Shown here: positions 43,138 through 53,041 of the stretch, one piece after another
Numbering within the stretch: position 1 is the stretch's first letter
Layout of the letters: every line of letters begins with the position of its first letter
Origin: Pseudofrankia sp. DC12
GTDB taxonomy: Bacteria > Actinomycetota > Actinomycetes > Frankiales > Frankiaceae
Reading direction: 5' to 3'
Length of the DNA stretch: 64,000 nt
Assembly (NCBI RefSeq): GCF_000966285.1
Contig: NZ_KQ031391.1
Coordinates: 4,884,383-4,948,382, forward strand
The notes under the pieces: generated by a model
What the model saw: only the letters and a program-made list of their open reading frames with translations
Database searches by the model: none
Told to the model about the DNA's origin: nothing
Program-made: the position numbers and the translations under genes

Positions 43138-45522
43138 GGACGGGGCGGGCGAGCCGTTCGTGCCGCTGTAGATGTAGGAGTGCTGGACCCAGCCACCGGA
43201 GAGCAGCTGGTCCCAGACGGTGTTGTTCCCGTCCGTCTGCTGGCAGCGCAGCACGACCAGCGAGCCGCCGAGCAGCTGGCCCACCGGGTCCGCGCCGAGC
43301 AGCGCGCTCGTCAGCGCGCCGACGACACCGCCGACGATCTGGAGGATGGACACGGTCTGGGTGACGGGGAACGGCCCGGTGTCCGGCCGGGGTGCGCTGG
43401 AACCGAGCTGGGGCCGGCTGACCGTGCCGACGCAGGCCGGCGCGCCGGTCGGCGCCGAGGTGCCGGACTCGACGTACCCGGCTGGAACCCAGCCTGAGCT
43501 GGTGTACAGCCACAGCCGGGTCGTCGTGTCGCCGGCCGTGACCTGCTGGGCGTACACCCCGCAGTAGACGTCCACCGGCGTGCCACTGGGAACCGTGCCG
43601 CGCGCGCCGCCGAACAGGCTGAGGGTCGTCGGGCCCAGGTAGACCGTCACAGGCCCGCCGTTCGAGCTGACGATGGTTGTGCGCGGGGGCGGGGCGGCGT
43701 CGGCCGGGAGGCCGGAGGCGCTCGGCTGGGCCAGCGGCGCCGTGGCCGGGCCGCTCGGCGGCGTCGCGACACTGATCACGTCCGCCGTGCCCAGGCTCGT
43801 GCCGTTGGCCGCCAGCTGGCTGGGGCCGGCCGTGTTGCCGGGTGCGCCGTTCACCCGGCCTGGCCCACCGCCTGGGCCGCCCAGGCCGGCCGGCCCGGGC
43901 GCGCCGGCCATCGGCTGGCCGTCGAGCCCGTTCGCGGCGGCGGTCGGGCCGCGTCCGGGGCCGTCGGCGTCGATCAGCGGCCTGGCGACCAGGGCCGCGA
44001 TCAGGAGCATGGCCGCCACCAGCGCGAGCAGCAGCAGCCGCTGCCGGCGGCGATGCCGGCGCCGCAGCGCCCGAGTCCCCAGCTCCCGGGGTGCCGCCAC
44101 GGTGGCTACGGCCTTGCCCGGCGCCGGGACCGGTTGCGCCGCCGGCGTGGCCGCAGGTACCGGCACCGGCGAAGCGGCGGCCTGTTCGCGCTGGGCCGGC
44201 CGGCCGTCGGCGCCAGACACCGCGACCGACCCGGCTGCGTCCACTGGCTGGGAGAACAGTGCGAACGCCGACCCGTCGATGACATCGACCCGCTCGGACC
44301 CCGCGCGCGGCGCCGCGGCGCGCGCACCGGCGGCGCGCGCACCGGCGGCGCGCGCACCGGCGGCGGCAGGCGGGCGGATCAGCGGTGAGGTGGTCTCGTT
44401 CGGGTCGTCGACCGGGTTGACCACCGCCGGCGCGGCCGGGTTGGCCAGCGCCCTGACCAGGCCGGCCAAGGCGGCGCCGACGCCATCGGCGGGCGTCGAG
44501 GCACCCCCCGCCAGCGGGACCGGCCCGCCGGCCCGCGCGGCGGTACTGGCCGGCTCGAGGACGGTCCCGGCGCGGCCGGCCGGGATCGGGGCGTCGACGT
44601 CCGAGCGGCCGCCGTTGACCAAGGCGAGACCGGCCGCGTTCCCGGGTGTCGTGCCCGGCGGCACCCAGTCGGCCAGCAGCCGCTGGGCGGCGGGCCCAGC
44701 CTCGACCGGGTCCACGACCGGCTGGCCGGTGAGAATCGCGACCAGAGCGGCGGCATCGGGCCGCTGGGCCGGGTCGCGACGCAGCGCGGCGGTGACGGCG
44801 GGCAGCACGTCCTCGGGCACGTCGTCCAGCGCCGGCTCGGTGGACAGGATGCGCATCGCGGTCGCGGCGGCGGTCTGGGCGTCGAACGGGTGGCGGCCGC
44901 GGGCGGCGAAGGCGACGCACATGCCCCAGGTGAAGACGTCGGTCGCCCGGGTCGCCGGGTCGCCGTTGAGCTGCTCGGGCGCCATCCAGGCGACCGTGCC
45001 GATGACGTCGCCGGTGCTGGTGTTGCTGGTGAGGTCCTCGGCCCGGGCGAGCCCGAAGTCGATGATCTTCGGGCCTTCCCAGGAGAGCAGGATGTTCGCG
45101 GGCTTGAGGTCGCGGTGCATCACGTTTGCGGCATGCACCGCGACAAGGCCCTCGGCGAGCCCGACGGCGAGAGTGACCAGGTTCGCGTCGCGCAGCGGCC
45201 CGCCGCGGGTCACCGCCGCCATCAGGTTGGCGCCCTCGACGTACTCGGTCACCATCCACGGTTCGTCGGCGTCCAGGTCGGCGTCCAGGACCTGGGCGAC
45301 GCAGCTGCCGCGGACCCGGGCCGCGGCGCTGACCTCGCGGCGGAACCGGCCTCGGAACTCGGGCTCGTCCAGCAGGTCCGCCCGGATGACCTTCACGGCG
45401 ACCGGCTGGCCGTCCGGGCTCACCCCGAGGTAGACGGTGCCCATACCGCCGGAGCCGAGCCGGCCGCGCAGCCGGTAGGGGCCGACGGAGCGCCGGTCGG
45501 TGGGGCCGAGGGGAGTCAACAT
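43132..45522 (-). CDS. Transmembrane Ser/Thr protein kinase (PknB-like) with extracellular SH3-like region
   Basis: 796 aa from ATG 45522; the frame continues to 46440 but that part opposes the endonuclease gene. Kinase domain residues ~15-275: 'GRLGSGGMGTVYLG' (glycine loop), 'AVKVIRAD' (Lys), 'VMHRDLKPANILL' (catalytic loop), 'IIDFGLARA' (DFG), 'VAWMAPEQL'. A long disordered linker contains three 'AAGAR' repeats from a GC-rich tandem. One membrane segment is 'LLLLALVAAMLLIAALVA', then an outer region of ~270 residues with two Cys-containing SH3-like units ('PVDVYCGVYAQQVTAGDTTT', 'LLSGGWVQHSYIYSGTNGS'). No PASTA repeats. Likely senses something outside the cell. Confidence 0.9.
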   Translation of the reverse strand: MLTPLGPTDRRSVGPYRLRGRLGSGGMGTVYLGVSPDGQPVAVKVIRADLLDEPEFRGRFRREVSAAARVRGSCVAQVLDADLDADEPWMVTEYVEGANLMAAVTRGGPLRDANLVTLAVGLAEGLVAVHAANVMHRDLKPANILLSWEGPKIIDFGLARAEDLTSNTSTGDVIGTVAWMAPEQLNGDPATRATDVFTWGMCVAFAARGRHPFDAQTAAATAMRILSTEPALDDVPEDVLPAVTAALRRDPAQRPDAAALVAILTGQPVVDPVEAGPAAQRLLADWVPPGTTPGNAAGLALVNGGRSDVDAPIPAGRAGTVLEPASTAARAGGPVPLAGGASTPADGVGAALAGLVRALANPAAPAVVNPVDDPNETTSPLIRPPAAAGARAAGARAAGARAAAPRAGSERVDVIDGSAFALFSQPVDAAGSVAVSGADGRPAQREQAAASPVPVPAATPAAQPVPAPGKAVATVAAPRELGTRALRRRHRRRQRLLLLALVAAMLLIAALVARPLIDADGPGRGPTAAANGLDGQPMAGAPGPAGLGGPGGGPGRVNGAPGNTAGPSQLAANGTSLGTADVISVATPPSGPATAPLAQPSASGLPADAAPPPRTTIVSSNGGPVTVYLGPTTLSLFGGARGTVPSGTPVDVYCGVYAQQVTAGDTTTRLWLYTSSGWVPAGYVESGTSAPTGAPACVGTVSRPQLGSSAPRPDTGPFPVTQTVSILQIVGGVVGALTSALLGADPVGQLLGGSLVVLRCQQTDGNNTVWDQLLSGGWVQHSYIYSGTNGSPAPSC

Positions 45523-45813
45523 GCCCGGGCCACTCCGAGGACTCGGGGCGCCGTCGGCCGGGCGCCACCGCGTCCCGTACCGGGCCGCCGGCGGCCCGCC
45601 AGGCATGGGAACCGGCGGAAGACCCCGTGGAGCAGCACAGCCGCGCTCCCCCCTCGCTGGTCGCGCCCGCGCCCGCCGGAACCGGTCGCTGACGTTCGCG
45701 GGCCACGGTAGGGCATATCGTCCCGAGAAATCCTCGCAGAGTGTTCTAGGAGTGTTGACAAGGGCTTTGTGTAGTCCGAGCCCTGAGTGACCGCGTGCGA
45801 TCGTGGGTAAACG

Positions 45814-46479
45814 GTGGGAATGGCTGTAGCCGATCCCGAGGCTGTCGTGGCCGAGCTCTTCTCCCGGCATGGCCGGACGTTCGCCGAGGACTTCGCCGCC
45901 GACGTCCCCGCCGACACCGCCGAGGCCATGTTCCGGCTGCTGGTGTTCGCGACGCTCGCAAGCGCGCGAATCCGGTCCTCGGCGGCCCTGGAAGCGTCGA
46001 ACGCGCTGTTCGACCAGGGCTGGACCAGCCCTCGCGTCATGGCCGAGACCACCTGGGAGCAGCGGGTCCAGGTGCTCAACAAGCACGGCTACGCGCGGTA
46101 TGACGAGAGCACCGCCCGCATCCTCGGCGAGTCCTGCCACTACCTGCTGGAGACCTACGACGGCGACATCCGCGCGGTGCGTGAGGCTGCCGACCACCAC
46201 CGCGACCGCGAGCACGACCTGTTGATGCAGGTCAAGGGCATCGGGCCGGTCGGTGCCGACATCTTCCTGCGCGAGGCCCAGGCCGGCTGGGACGAGCTGA
46301 TCCCGTTCGTCGACGCCCGCACCCGCCAGACCGCCCGCGAGCTGGGCCTGCCCGCCGACCCGCGACGGCTGCTCACCCTGGTCGAACGGGACCAGTTCCC
46401 CAAGCTGGTGGCCGCGCTGGTGCGCAGCCGGCTGGAGCACGACACCGAGGATGTCCTCGACGCGGCGTCCGCTCGCTAG
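45814..46479 (+). CDS. Endonuclease-III-like (HhH-GPD superfamily) protein
   Basis: About 220 aa from GTG 45814 or ATG 45820. The helix-hairpin-helix is 'LLMQVKGIGPVGADIFLREA', with a candidate catalytic Asp in 'LIPFVDARTRQTAREL'. There is no 4Fe-4S cysteine cluster at the C-terminus, and the usual catalytic Lys of EndoIII is not recognisable in the hairpin. Actinobacterial members of this small family are called endonuclease but are poorly studied. Divergent from the kinase gene, 292 bp between starts. Confidence 0.8.
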   Translation: MGMAVADPEAVVAELFSRHGRTFAEDFAADVPADTAEAMFRLLVFATLASARIRSSAALEASNALFDQGWTSPRVMAETTWEQRVQVLNKHGYARYDESTARILGESCHYLLETYDGDIRAVREAADHHRDREHDLLMQVKGIGPVGADIFLREAQAGWDELIPFVDARTRQTARELGLPADPRRLLTLVERDQFPKLVAALVRSRLEHDTEDVLDAASAR

Positions 46480-46649
46480 CCTGCGTCGGCTCCGCGCGCG
46501 GGGCTGGGAAGATAGCTGATGGCTCGGCTGCTACGGTGCAGGCTTCGCGCCTGTCGCCGATGCGGCCGCCGAACGAGCCAGACACACCAGCCGAGCCCGT
46601 CCGCCCCCGCCGGCCGCGGAGCGTGGGCTCCCAGCCGCGGAGGAGCGCC

Positions 46650-49241
46650 GTGTCGTCGACCCGTGACCCGCGGCTCGCCCGCGAACAGGCCTACCTGGAC
46701 CTGCTCTACTCCCGGCTCGACGAGGTCAGCGACCTCACCCGGCGCCAGCTGCGCCAGGTACTCCTCGAGGTCGGCACCGGGACCCCGCAGTCGGTGGTCG
46801 AACGCGACGTCTTCGCGGCCACCCACGCCGAACGGCTGGCCAGGCTCGAGGCGGCCGAGGGCCGGCTGTGCTTCGGAGCGATGGACCGTTTCGACGGCGC
46901 GCGCACCTACATCGGCCGGATCGGGCTTTCCGACGCCGAGCAGGAGCCGATCCTCGTCGACTGGCGCGCACCGGTCGCCACGGCCTTCTACCAGGCGACG
47001 CTCGCCGACCCGCGCGGGCTGACCCGCCGCCGCCACCTGCGCACCAAGGGCCGCGAGGTAACCGGCGTCGCCGACGACCTGCTCTCCGTCGGCCCTGGCG
47101 AGGCCGGCCGGCCGGCCCCGGACGCCGACGGCCCCGCCCCGGCCGTCGACGCGCCCACCGGCGACACGATGCTGCTGGACGCGCTGTCCGCGCCGCGCAC
47201 CGGCCGGATGGGCGACATCATCGCCACGCTCCAGGCCGAACAGGACCGCATCATCCGGGCCGACGCCCGGTCGGTGCTGGTCGTCGACGGTGGGCCGGGG
47301 ACCGGCAAGACCGCGGTCGCCCTGCACCGGGCCGCCTACCTGCTCTACACCGAGCGGGCCCGCCTGGAGCGCTCCGGCGTCCTCATCGTCGGCCCCAGCC
47401 CGGTCTTCCTGCGTTACATCGACCAGGTGCTGCCGTCCCTCGGCGAGACCGGCGTGGTGTTCGCGACCCCCGGGCGGCTCTACCCTGGCGTCGCGGCGAC
47501 CGCCACCGACCCGGTCGCGGTGGCGGTCCTCAAGGGCGACGAACGGATGGCCGCCGTGCTCGCGGCCGCGGTGCGCGACCACCAGCGGCTGCCGCGCCGG
47601 ACGATCGAGATCCTCCATGACGATGACCGGGTGCTGCGGCTCGACCGGGACACCGTCGCCCGGGCCCGGACCCGGGCCCGGCGCAGCCGCCGGCCGCACA
47701 ACGGCGCCAGGCTGGTGTTCCTGCGCGAGCTGCTGGACGAGCTCACCAGCCAGGTCGTGAAGCAGATCTCCGGCGGGCTGCTCGACGACGACGAGCGCGC
47801 CGACGTCCGCGAGGGCCTCTGGAGCGACCCGGTGGTCCGCCGCGAGCTAGACGCGCTGTGGCCGCGGGTCACGCCGGCGCAGCTGCTGGACCGGCTCTAC
47901 ACCGACCCGAACCTGCTCGCCCGGGCGGTCGCCAGGACCCTGACCCCGGCCGAGCAGGCTTTGCTGCGCCGCGGCGGGCCGGCCAGCTCCGGCGGGCCGG
48001 GGGACCCGGGCACCGCGCCGGCCGGCACCGGCGGTGCGGACCTGTTCAGCGCGCTGGAGGCCGCCGAACGGCCGGCACCGGCGCGCGCTGGCCGGGTCAG
48101 CCGGGTGTGGACGGTGGCGGACGTGCCGTTGCTGGACGAGGCGGCCGAGCTGCTCGGTGACCCGGACGAGGGCAGCCGGGCGGCGGCCGAGGCACGGGCC
48201 GCCCGCGAGCGCGCCGCCGAGATGCGTTACGCCGAGGACGTCCTGGAGATGCTGGGCCTCGCCGGCCAGCTCGACGCCGAAACCGTCGCCGACCGCTGGC
48301 GCGGCCCGCGCCGGCGGGCGAGCGCGGCCGAGCACGGCGCGACCGACCGCGAGTGGGCGTTCGGCCATCTGATCGTCGACGAGGCGCAGGAGGTCTCGCC
48401 GATGCTGTGGCGCCTGCTGTGGCGGCGCTGCCCGGCGCGCAGCGCCACCCTCGTCGGCGACCTCGCCCAGGCGGCCCGCCCGGGTGCCCCCACGAGCTGG
48501 GCGAAGGTCCTCGCCCCGCATGTCGGGGACCGGTTCCGGGTGGAGCGGCTCACCGTCAACTACCGCACGCCCCGGGAGATCATGGACGTCGCCGCCGACG
48601 TGCTGGCGGTGGCCGTGCCCGGCGCGACGCCGCCGGAGTCGGTCCGCTCGGTCGGCGAGAAGCCGCTGGCGATCCGGGCCGGCCTGCCCGGCGGCCAGCC
48701 TGACCAGCGGCAGTTCGGCGGCGGTCCGGCTGACCGGGCCTGGGCCGACCGGGGCCAGGCCGACCGGGGCCAGGCCGACCGGGCTCGGGCCGAGGCGGCT
48801 CTCGTCGACGCGGTCGTCGCGGAGACGATCCGGACGGCCGGGATGATCGGCGAGGGCCGGATCGCCGTGATCACAGCGCCGCCGTCGCTGCCGGCGGTGC
48901 GCGCCGCGCTGTGGCGGGTCGCCCCTGAGCTGCTCGGCGCCGCCGGGAACCCCGACGCCGCCGCCCGGAACGGCGCGAGCTCCCGGACCGGCGCCGCCGC
49001 CAGGAGCGTGGACGGGACGGCCGCGGACGTGCTGGACGCGCGGGTGGCCGTGCTGAGCGTCGCCGACAGCAAGGGCCTGGAGTTCGACGCCGTCCTGCTG
49101 GTCGAGCCGGCGGAGCTGCTCGCCGGGCCGACCCGCGGCCTCGCCGACCTCTACGTCGCGCTGACCCGCGCCACCCGGTCCCTGACCGTCGTGCACACCG
49201 GCGAGCTTCCAGCCGTCCTCGGCCAGCTCGCCGCGGCCTGA
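46650..49241 (+). CDS. HelD/HelR-like RNA polymerase recycling motor (UvrD-type ATPase)
   Basis: 863 aa from GTG 46650, chosen because GGAGGAG lies 5 bases before it; the frame is open to 46536. N-terminal coiled coil ('REQAYLDLLYSRLDEVSDLT'), 1A domain with P-loop 'VVDGGPGTGKTAVALHRAAY', Walker B 'HLIVDEAQEVSPMLWRLLWR', 'RLTVNYRTPREIMDVA', and C-terminal 'SVADSKGLEFDAVLLVEP' and 'DLYVALTRATRSLTVVH'. HelD proteins remove stalled RNA polymerase; HelR members confer rifamycin tolerance. An insertion with three 'ADRGQ'-type repeats near 48730 comes from a 15-bp tandem. I found no rifamycin-associated element upstream. Confidence 0.9.
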   Translation: MSSTRDPRLAREQAYLDLLYSRLDEVSDLTRRQLRQVLLEVGTGTPQSVVERDVFAATHAERLARLEAAEGRLCFGAMDRFDGARTYIGRIGLSDAEQEPILVDWRAPVATAFYQATLADPRGLTRRRHLRTKGREVTGVADDLLSVGPGEAGRPAPDADGPAPAVDAPTGDTMLLDALSAPRTGRMGDIIATLQAEQDRIIRADARSVLVVDGGPGTGKTAVALHRAAYLLYTERARLERSGVLIVGPSPVFLRYIDQVLPSLGETGVVFATPGRLYPGVAATATDPVAVAVLKGDERMAAVLAAAVRDHQRLPRRTIEILHDDDRVLRLDRDTVARARTRARRSRRPHNGARLVFLRELLDELTSQVVKQISGGLLDDDERADVREGLWSDPVVRRELDALWPRVTPAQLLDRLYTDPNLLARAVARTLTPAEQALLRRGGPASSGGPGDPGTAPAGTGGADLFSALEAAERPAPARAGRVSRVWTVADVPLLDEAAELLGDPDEGSRAAAEARAARERAAEMRYAEDVLEMLGLAGQLDAETVADRWRGPRRRASAAEHGATDREWAFGHLIVDEAQEVSPMLWRLLWRRCPARSATLVGDLAQAARPGAPTSWAKVLAPHVGDRFRVERLTVNYRTPREIMDVAADVLAVAVPGATPPESVRSVGEKPLAIRAGLPGGQPDQRQFGGGPADRAWADRGQADRGQADRARAEAALVDAVVAETIRTAGMIGEGRIAVITAPPSLPAVRAALWRVAPELLGAAGNPDAAARNGASSRTGAAARSVDGTAADVLDARVAVLSVADSKGLEFDAVLLVEPAELLAGPTRGLADLYVALTRATRSLTVVHTGELPAVLGQLAAA

Positions 49242-49320
49242 CCAAGGGCCGAAAACTGTCACATACCCGAGTTAGGTTCTCCGGTTGTCAGGTGGACCTA
49301 GCACGGGGGTGGTGGTTCCT

Positions 49321-51432
49321 GTGGCGGAAGACTTCAAAGACTCGCGGGCGGAGGTGTCGGACCCGACAGGGGTGTCGGCGGCGCGGCCGCGGGCGGCGGC
49401 CGGCCCGCGGGTGCCCGCGATCCCAAGGGCGACGGCCTGGCTGCTGGGCCGGCTCACCGGGAGCACGACCGCGCGCCGCAGCGTGCGGTTCTTCGACGAC
49501 GCGGGGCCGCGGCTCGTCGCGATCATCGTGCTGGACCTCGCCGGCGCGCTCTCCTTCGCCGCCGCGCCGTTCATCCTGCGGCACCTTATCGACACCGGCC
49601 TCGCGGCGCCGCACGGGAACTTCGCGCTGATCATCTCGATCGCGGCGCTGCTCGTCGTCGCGCTGTTGCAGGCCGTCGCCAGCGCGATCTCCACGGTGCT
49701 CAGCTCGGGGCTCGGCGAGCTGGTCGGGCAGCGCGCCGGGCAGGCGGTGCACGACCAGCTGTTGCGGGTGCCGTTCGCCTTCTTCCCTGGGCAGCGCCAG
49801 GGCGACCTGTTCACCCTGTTCGGCCAGGACGCCGGCGAGATCGAGACCGCGGTCGCGATGGTGCTGCCGCGCGCGGTGACGACCGCGATCAGCGCGGTCG
49901 TCGGCGTCGCCACGATCGCCGTCCTCGACTGGCGGCTCGCCGCCGTCTCCCTGCTGCTCGCGCCCGGGGTCTTCGCCCTGCTGGCGGTCGGGCGCCGGGA
50001 GGGCCGCAGCCTGTCCGTCGAGCTGATCAAGCTGCGGGTGAAGCACTTCGCCCAGATCAGCGACACGACCGGCGTCTCCGGCGCGCTGCACATCCGGCTG
50101 TTCGGCCGGACCGAGCACGAGTCGAGCCGCTACGCCGAGATCGCCGAAGGCATGCGCCGGACCGCGCAGCGGCGCAACCGGGTGAACGCCCGTGCCGGGC
50201 TCATGTCGTCGGCCGGCTCCGCCGTCGCGGTCGTCATCGTCGTCGGCTTCGGCTCCTGGCTGGTCAGCACCGACCGGGCCACGATCGGGACGCTGCTCGC
50301 CTTCGCGAGCGCTCTCGTGTACGCCTACCGGCCGGTGACCGGGCTGGCCGAGAGCCGGTCGGATCTGCTGGATGCCGGGGTCGCCTTCGAGCGGGTCTTC
50401 GGGCTGCTCGACGTCGACCCGGACGTGCGTGACCTGCCGGTCGTCGGGACCGGGCGGCTCGCCCCCGCGGGGAGGCCGGCGCGACCACCACTGGTGCCCG
50501 AGCAGCCGGGCCAGGCCGGTACCGGCTACACGCGGGCCTGGCGGTCGGCGCCGGAGATCCGGATCGAGAACCTCTGGTTCCGCTACGAACGCGACCCGAA
50601 GTCCGACTGGACCGCGGCCGGCCGTGAGCTCGGCCGGCGCTGGTGGGACGTCCAGGGCGCCGAGGCTGCCGAGAACCAGCGCGAGGAGGCCGAGCTCGCC
50701 GCCGCGGCCAAGGCCGCCGCGGGCGCCGAGCAGGAGTGGGCCCTGCGCGACCTGAACCTCATCGCCGCCGCCGGCGCGAAGACCGCGATCGTCGGGGCGA
50801 GCGGTGCCGGCAAGAGCACGCTCGGCGGTCTGCTCGCCGGTCTCTATCTGGCCACCCGCGGCCAGATCCGCTGCGACGGCGAGGACCTCGCGACGATGGA
50901 CTGGCGGCGGCTGCGCTCGATCGTCGGCGTCGTCCCGCAGGACCCGTACATGTTCCACGACACGATCGCCGCGAACATCCGCTACGGCCGGATCGCCGCC
51001 ACCGACGCGGAGCTGGAGGCGGCCGCGCTCGACGCCGGTCTCGGCTCGTTGCTGGAGAAGCTGCCGAAGCGACTGGCGACGGTCGTCGGCGCGCGGGGCT
51101 ACCAGCTCTCCGGCGGCGAGCGCCAGCGGGTGGCCCTGGCCCGGGTGCTGCTCGCGGACCCGCCGATGCTCGTCCTCGACGAGGCGACCTCCCAGCTCGA
51201 CTCGGTCACCGAGCAGATCGTGCAGGAGGCGCTCGCACGCCTGGGCGTCGGCCGCACCCGGGTGGTGATCGCGCACCGGCTGTCGACCATCGTCGACGCC
51301 GACGTCATCCACGTGATGGCGGACGGACGGGTCGTCGAGTCCGGCAGCCACGACGACCTGCTCGCCCGCGACGGCGCCTACGCCCACCTCTACGCCCGCC
51401 AGCTGGGCGACGACGACCCCGCCCGATCCTGA
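49321..51432 (+). CDS. ABC exporter, fused permease and ATPase
   Basis: 703 aa from GTG 49321 (TTG 49285 also possible). Residues ~40-330: six-helix ABC_membrane domain ('ALIISIAALLVVALLQAVAS', 'VAVVIVVGFGSWLVSTDRA'). NBD: 'IRIENLWFRYERDP', Walker A 'IVGASGAGKSTLGGLL', Q-loop 'GVVPQDPYMF', signature 'YQLSGGERQRVALARVLL', Walker B 'PMLVLDEATSQLDS', switch 'VVIAHRLSTI'. Between 'WFRYERDP' and 'WALRDLNL' is an unusual charged insertion of about 50 residues with an Ala/Glu-rich helix. It would act as a dimer at the membrane. Substrate unknown. Confidence 0.93.
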   Translation: MAEDFKDSRAEVSDPTGVSAARPRAAAGPRVPAIPRATAWLLGRLTGSTTARRSVRFFDDAGPRLVAIIVLDLAGALSFAAAPFILRHLIDTGLAAPHGNFALIISIAALLVVALLQAVASAISTVLSSGLGELVGQRAGQAVHDQLLRVPFAFFPGQRQGDLFTLFGQDAGEIETAVAMVLPRAVTTAISAVVGVATIAVLDWRLAAVSLLLAPGVFALLAVGRREGRSLSVELIKLRVKHFAQISDTTGVSGALHIRLFGRTEHESSRYAEIAEGMRRTAQRRNRVNARAGLMSSAGSAVAVVIVVGFGSWLVSTDRATIGTLLAFASALVYAYRPVTGLAESRSDLLDAGVAFERVFGLLDVDPDVRDLPVVGTGRLAPAGRPARPPLVPEQPGQAGTGYTRAWRSAPEIRIENLWFRYERDPKSDWTAAGRELGRRWWDVQGAEAAENQREEAELAAAAKAAAGAEQEWALRDLNLIAAAGAKTAIVGASGAGKSTLGGLLAGLYLATRGQIRCDGEDLATMDWRRLRSIVGVVPQDPYMFHDTIAANIRYGRIAATDAELEAAALDAGLGSLLEKLPKRLATVVGARGYQLSGGERQRVALARVLLADPPMLVLDEATSQLDSVTEQIVQEALARLGVGRTRVVIAHRLSTIVDADVIHVMADGRVVESGSHDDLLARDGAYAHLYARQLGDDDPARS

Positions 51433-51663
51433 CCAGGCTGGGTGCGGGCCGCGCCCGTCGTCAGCCCGAGACGACGGTTGCGCGCAGCTGACCGCGCAGC
51501 TCGATGATCGCCGCGCCTCCGACGGTCCAGGACCTTTCTGGCCCCCGGCGGCGTCCAGCCGTCGTCGAAGGGTCAGGCACCCAGGTGGTGCCGGGAGGCC
51601 GAGGCTTGGACTCCGTCGCTGCTCTGGGGGAACGGGAGCTGGCTGGTCATCCTCGCGATCGCG

Positions 51664-51991
51664 GTGATCGGCTTCGCGATCAGCATTGACAACCTGTCGC
51701 GAGAACACAGCCAGTTCAGATCGGAGCGGCTGGTCGCCGACCTCGCCTACGCGCTTGTCGCGGTCCAGCTCCTCGTGGCCGTGGCCGTGGTCGTGGTCGC
51801 TTTCGCGCGGGGCTCGGCGCCGGCACCGCGGGCCGTGGGCCGTGGGCGGGTTTGTCCTCGGCGTTGCCGCGCTGGCCAGCATCGCTGCCGGCGGGGGCAC
51901 GACGTGCTCGCGCAGTCGGGAACAACGCTGGTCGCGGGCTCCTACGTGTGGGCGCAGGCCAGGCGGGTCGCTGTCTCGCGCGGCAAAGTAG
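51664..51991 (+). pseudogene. Small membrane protein with a possible frameshift
   Basis: Frame 1: 'ILAIAVIGFAISIDNLSREH' (membrane segment starting before 51664) and 'ALVAVQLLVAVAVVVVAFAR'. Near 51838 the adjacent frame gives another hydrophobic segment, 'WAVGGFVLGVAALASIAAGG', ending at 51991. Together they look like a three-helix protein, but no clear start exists. Alternatively frame 1 alone runs to 52206 as a two-helix protein with a basic tail. Confidence 0.35.
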
Positions 51992-52081
51992 CATCAAAAG
52001 GACACGTACAGATTTCAACCGATTGCACGGCGGCTGCGTTGATAAGGGTGGAAGAGCCTTCCTTCGGTACGAGGAGCGCCA

Positions 52082-53041
52082 TTGCCCGCCGCGCAGTACA
52101 AGCGGTCGCCGCGCGCCGACCGTCCGGCGCCCGAGGACCGCTCCGACCGGCCGGGATGCCCGGACGGCCCCGGCCAGGCCCCGGAGCCCGGCGATCAGGG
52201 CCGTGACAGTGCCAGCCGGTCGGCTGGCACTCGCTCGGCGACCCACCAGGGCCGGACCGGGATCGACCTGCTCGCGCTGCTCGGTGCGCTCTCGGGGCTG
52301 CGGGCTCGCCGTCGCGCCGAGCTGACCCGGTGGTCGCGCCGGGCCGTTGCGATGCTGGTGGTGATCGTCGCTGTGATCGCGTCCGCGGTCGTGCTGCGCG
52401 GCTATCTGCCGGCGGACCCACGGCTGCTGGTGTACGGGGACTCGCTGATGGTCGAGTCGCAGGTGCCCTTCAAGCAGGCGGCCCTGGACGCGGGCGTGCA
52501 CGCGATCGACCTGCGCGCCTGGAGCGGTACCGCCCCCTGCGACTGGGTCGACGACGTGCCGAGCCAGATCCGCGACTTCCGGCCGACCATCGCCATCCTC
52601 GCCTTCTCCGGCAACGAGCCGGCCTGCATGGCCGGCCGTGACCTGCTCACCGGCTACCGCGCGGACGTGACCACGATGGTCGATGAGCTGGTGTCCGCCG
52701 GGGTCCCGGTCCGGTTGGTCGAGGAACCGGCCCGCAAGGTCGAAACGGTCGACGCCTCCGGGCGGACCGAGCTCGGCCGGCTGTGGGCCGCGATCGCCGC
52801 CGCGACGCCGAACACCCGGGTGGTGCGGGCCGACCTCGCGGTGACCGCGGCCGGCCGGTTCGTCCCGTCCCTGCCGTGTGGCCCGGGGGAGCCGTGTGGC
52901 CCGGACGGCCAGATCACCGTCCGGGCCCCCGACGGCGTGCACTTCTGCCCGCATCCCGTCGTGCCGGCCGGGATCTGCGCGGTGTACTCCAGCGGCGCTC
53001 GCCGCTACGGCCTCGCGGTCGCCCGGGGCGCCCTCGGGTGA
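52082..53041 (+). CDS. Membrane-anchored SGNH/GDSL-like protein
   Basis: 319 aa from TTG 52082, supported by GAGGAG 6 bases upstream. Disordered N-terminus (1-~70), one membrane segment ('AVAMLVVIVAVIASAVVL', ~95-113), then an outer SGNH domain: block I 'LLVYGDSLMVESQ' (Ser nucleophile), a block III-like 'ILAFSGNEPAC', and block V 'APDGVHFCP' (Asp-x-x-His). Such domains act as O-acetyl esterases or transferases on cell-surface glycans. The partner acyltransferase is not adjacent. Cys residues in the domain suggest disulphides. Confidence 0.8.
   Translation: MPAAQYKRSPRADRPAPEDRSDRPGCPDGPGQAPEPGDQGRDSASRSAGTRSATHQGRTGIDLLALLGALSGLRARRRAELTRWSRRAVAMLVVIVAVIASAVVLRGYLPADPRLLVYGDSLMVESQVPFKQAALDAGVHAIDLRAWSGTAPCDWVDDVPSQIRDFRPTIAILAFSGNEPACMAGRDLLTGYRADVTTMVDELVSAGVPVRLVEEPARKVETVDASGRTELGRLWAAIAAATPNTRVVRADLAVTAAGRFVPSLPCGPGEPCGPDGQITVRAPDGVHFCPHPVVPAGICAVYSSGARRYGLAVARGALG

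Noticed and set aside
45523-46440. N-terminal extension of the Ser/Thr kinase frame
   Set aside because: Lies opposite the endonuclease-like gene, is Arg/Gly-rich and lacks kinase-family features; ATG 45522 fits the kinase start.
46480-46650. Rifamycin-associated element before the HelD gene
   Set aside because: No convincing match to the expected inverted repeat in the upstream region.
49288-51900. 870-codon minus-strand open frame opposite the ABC exporter
   Set aside because: GC-driven antisense frame without motifs; the exporter has all ABC signatures.
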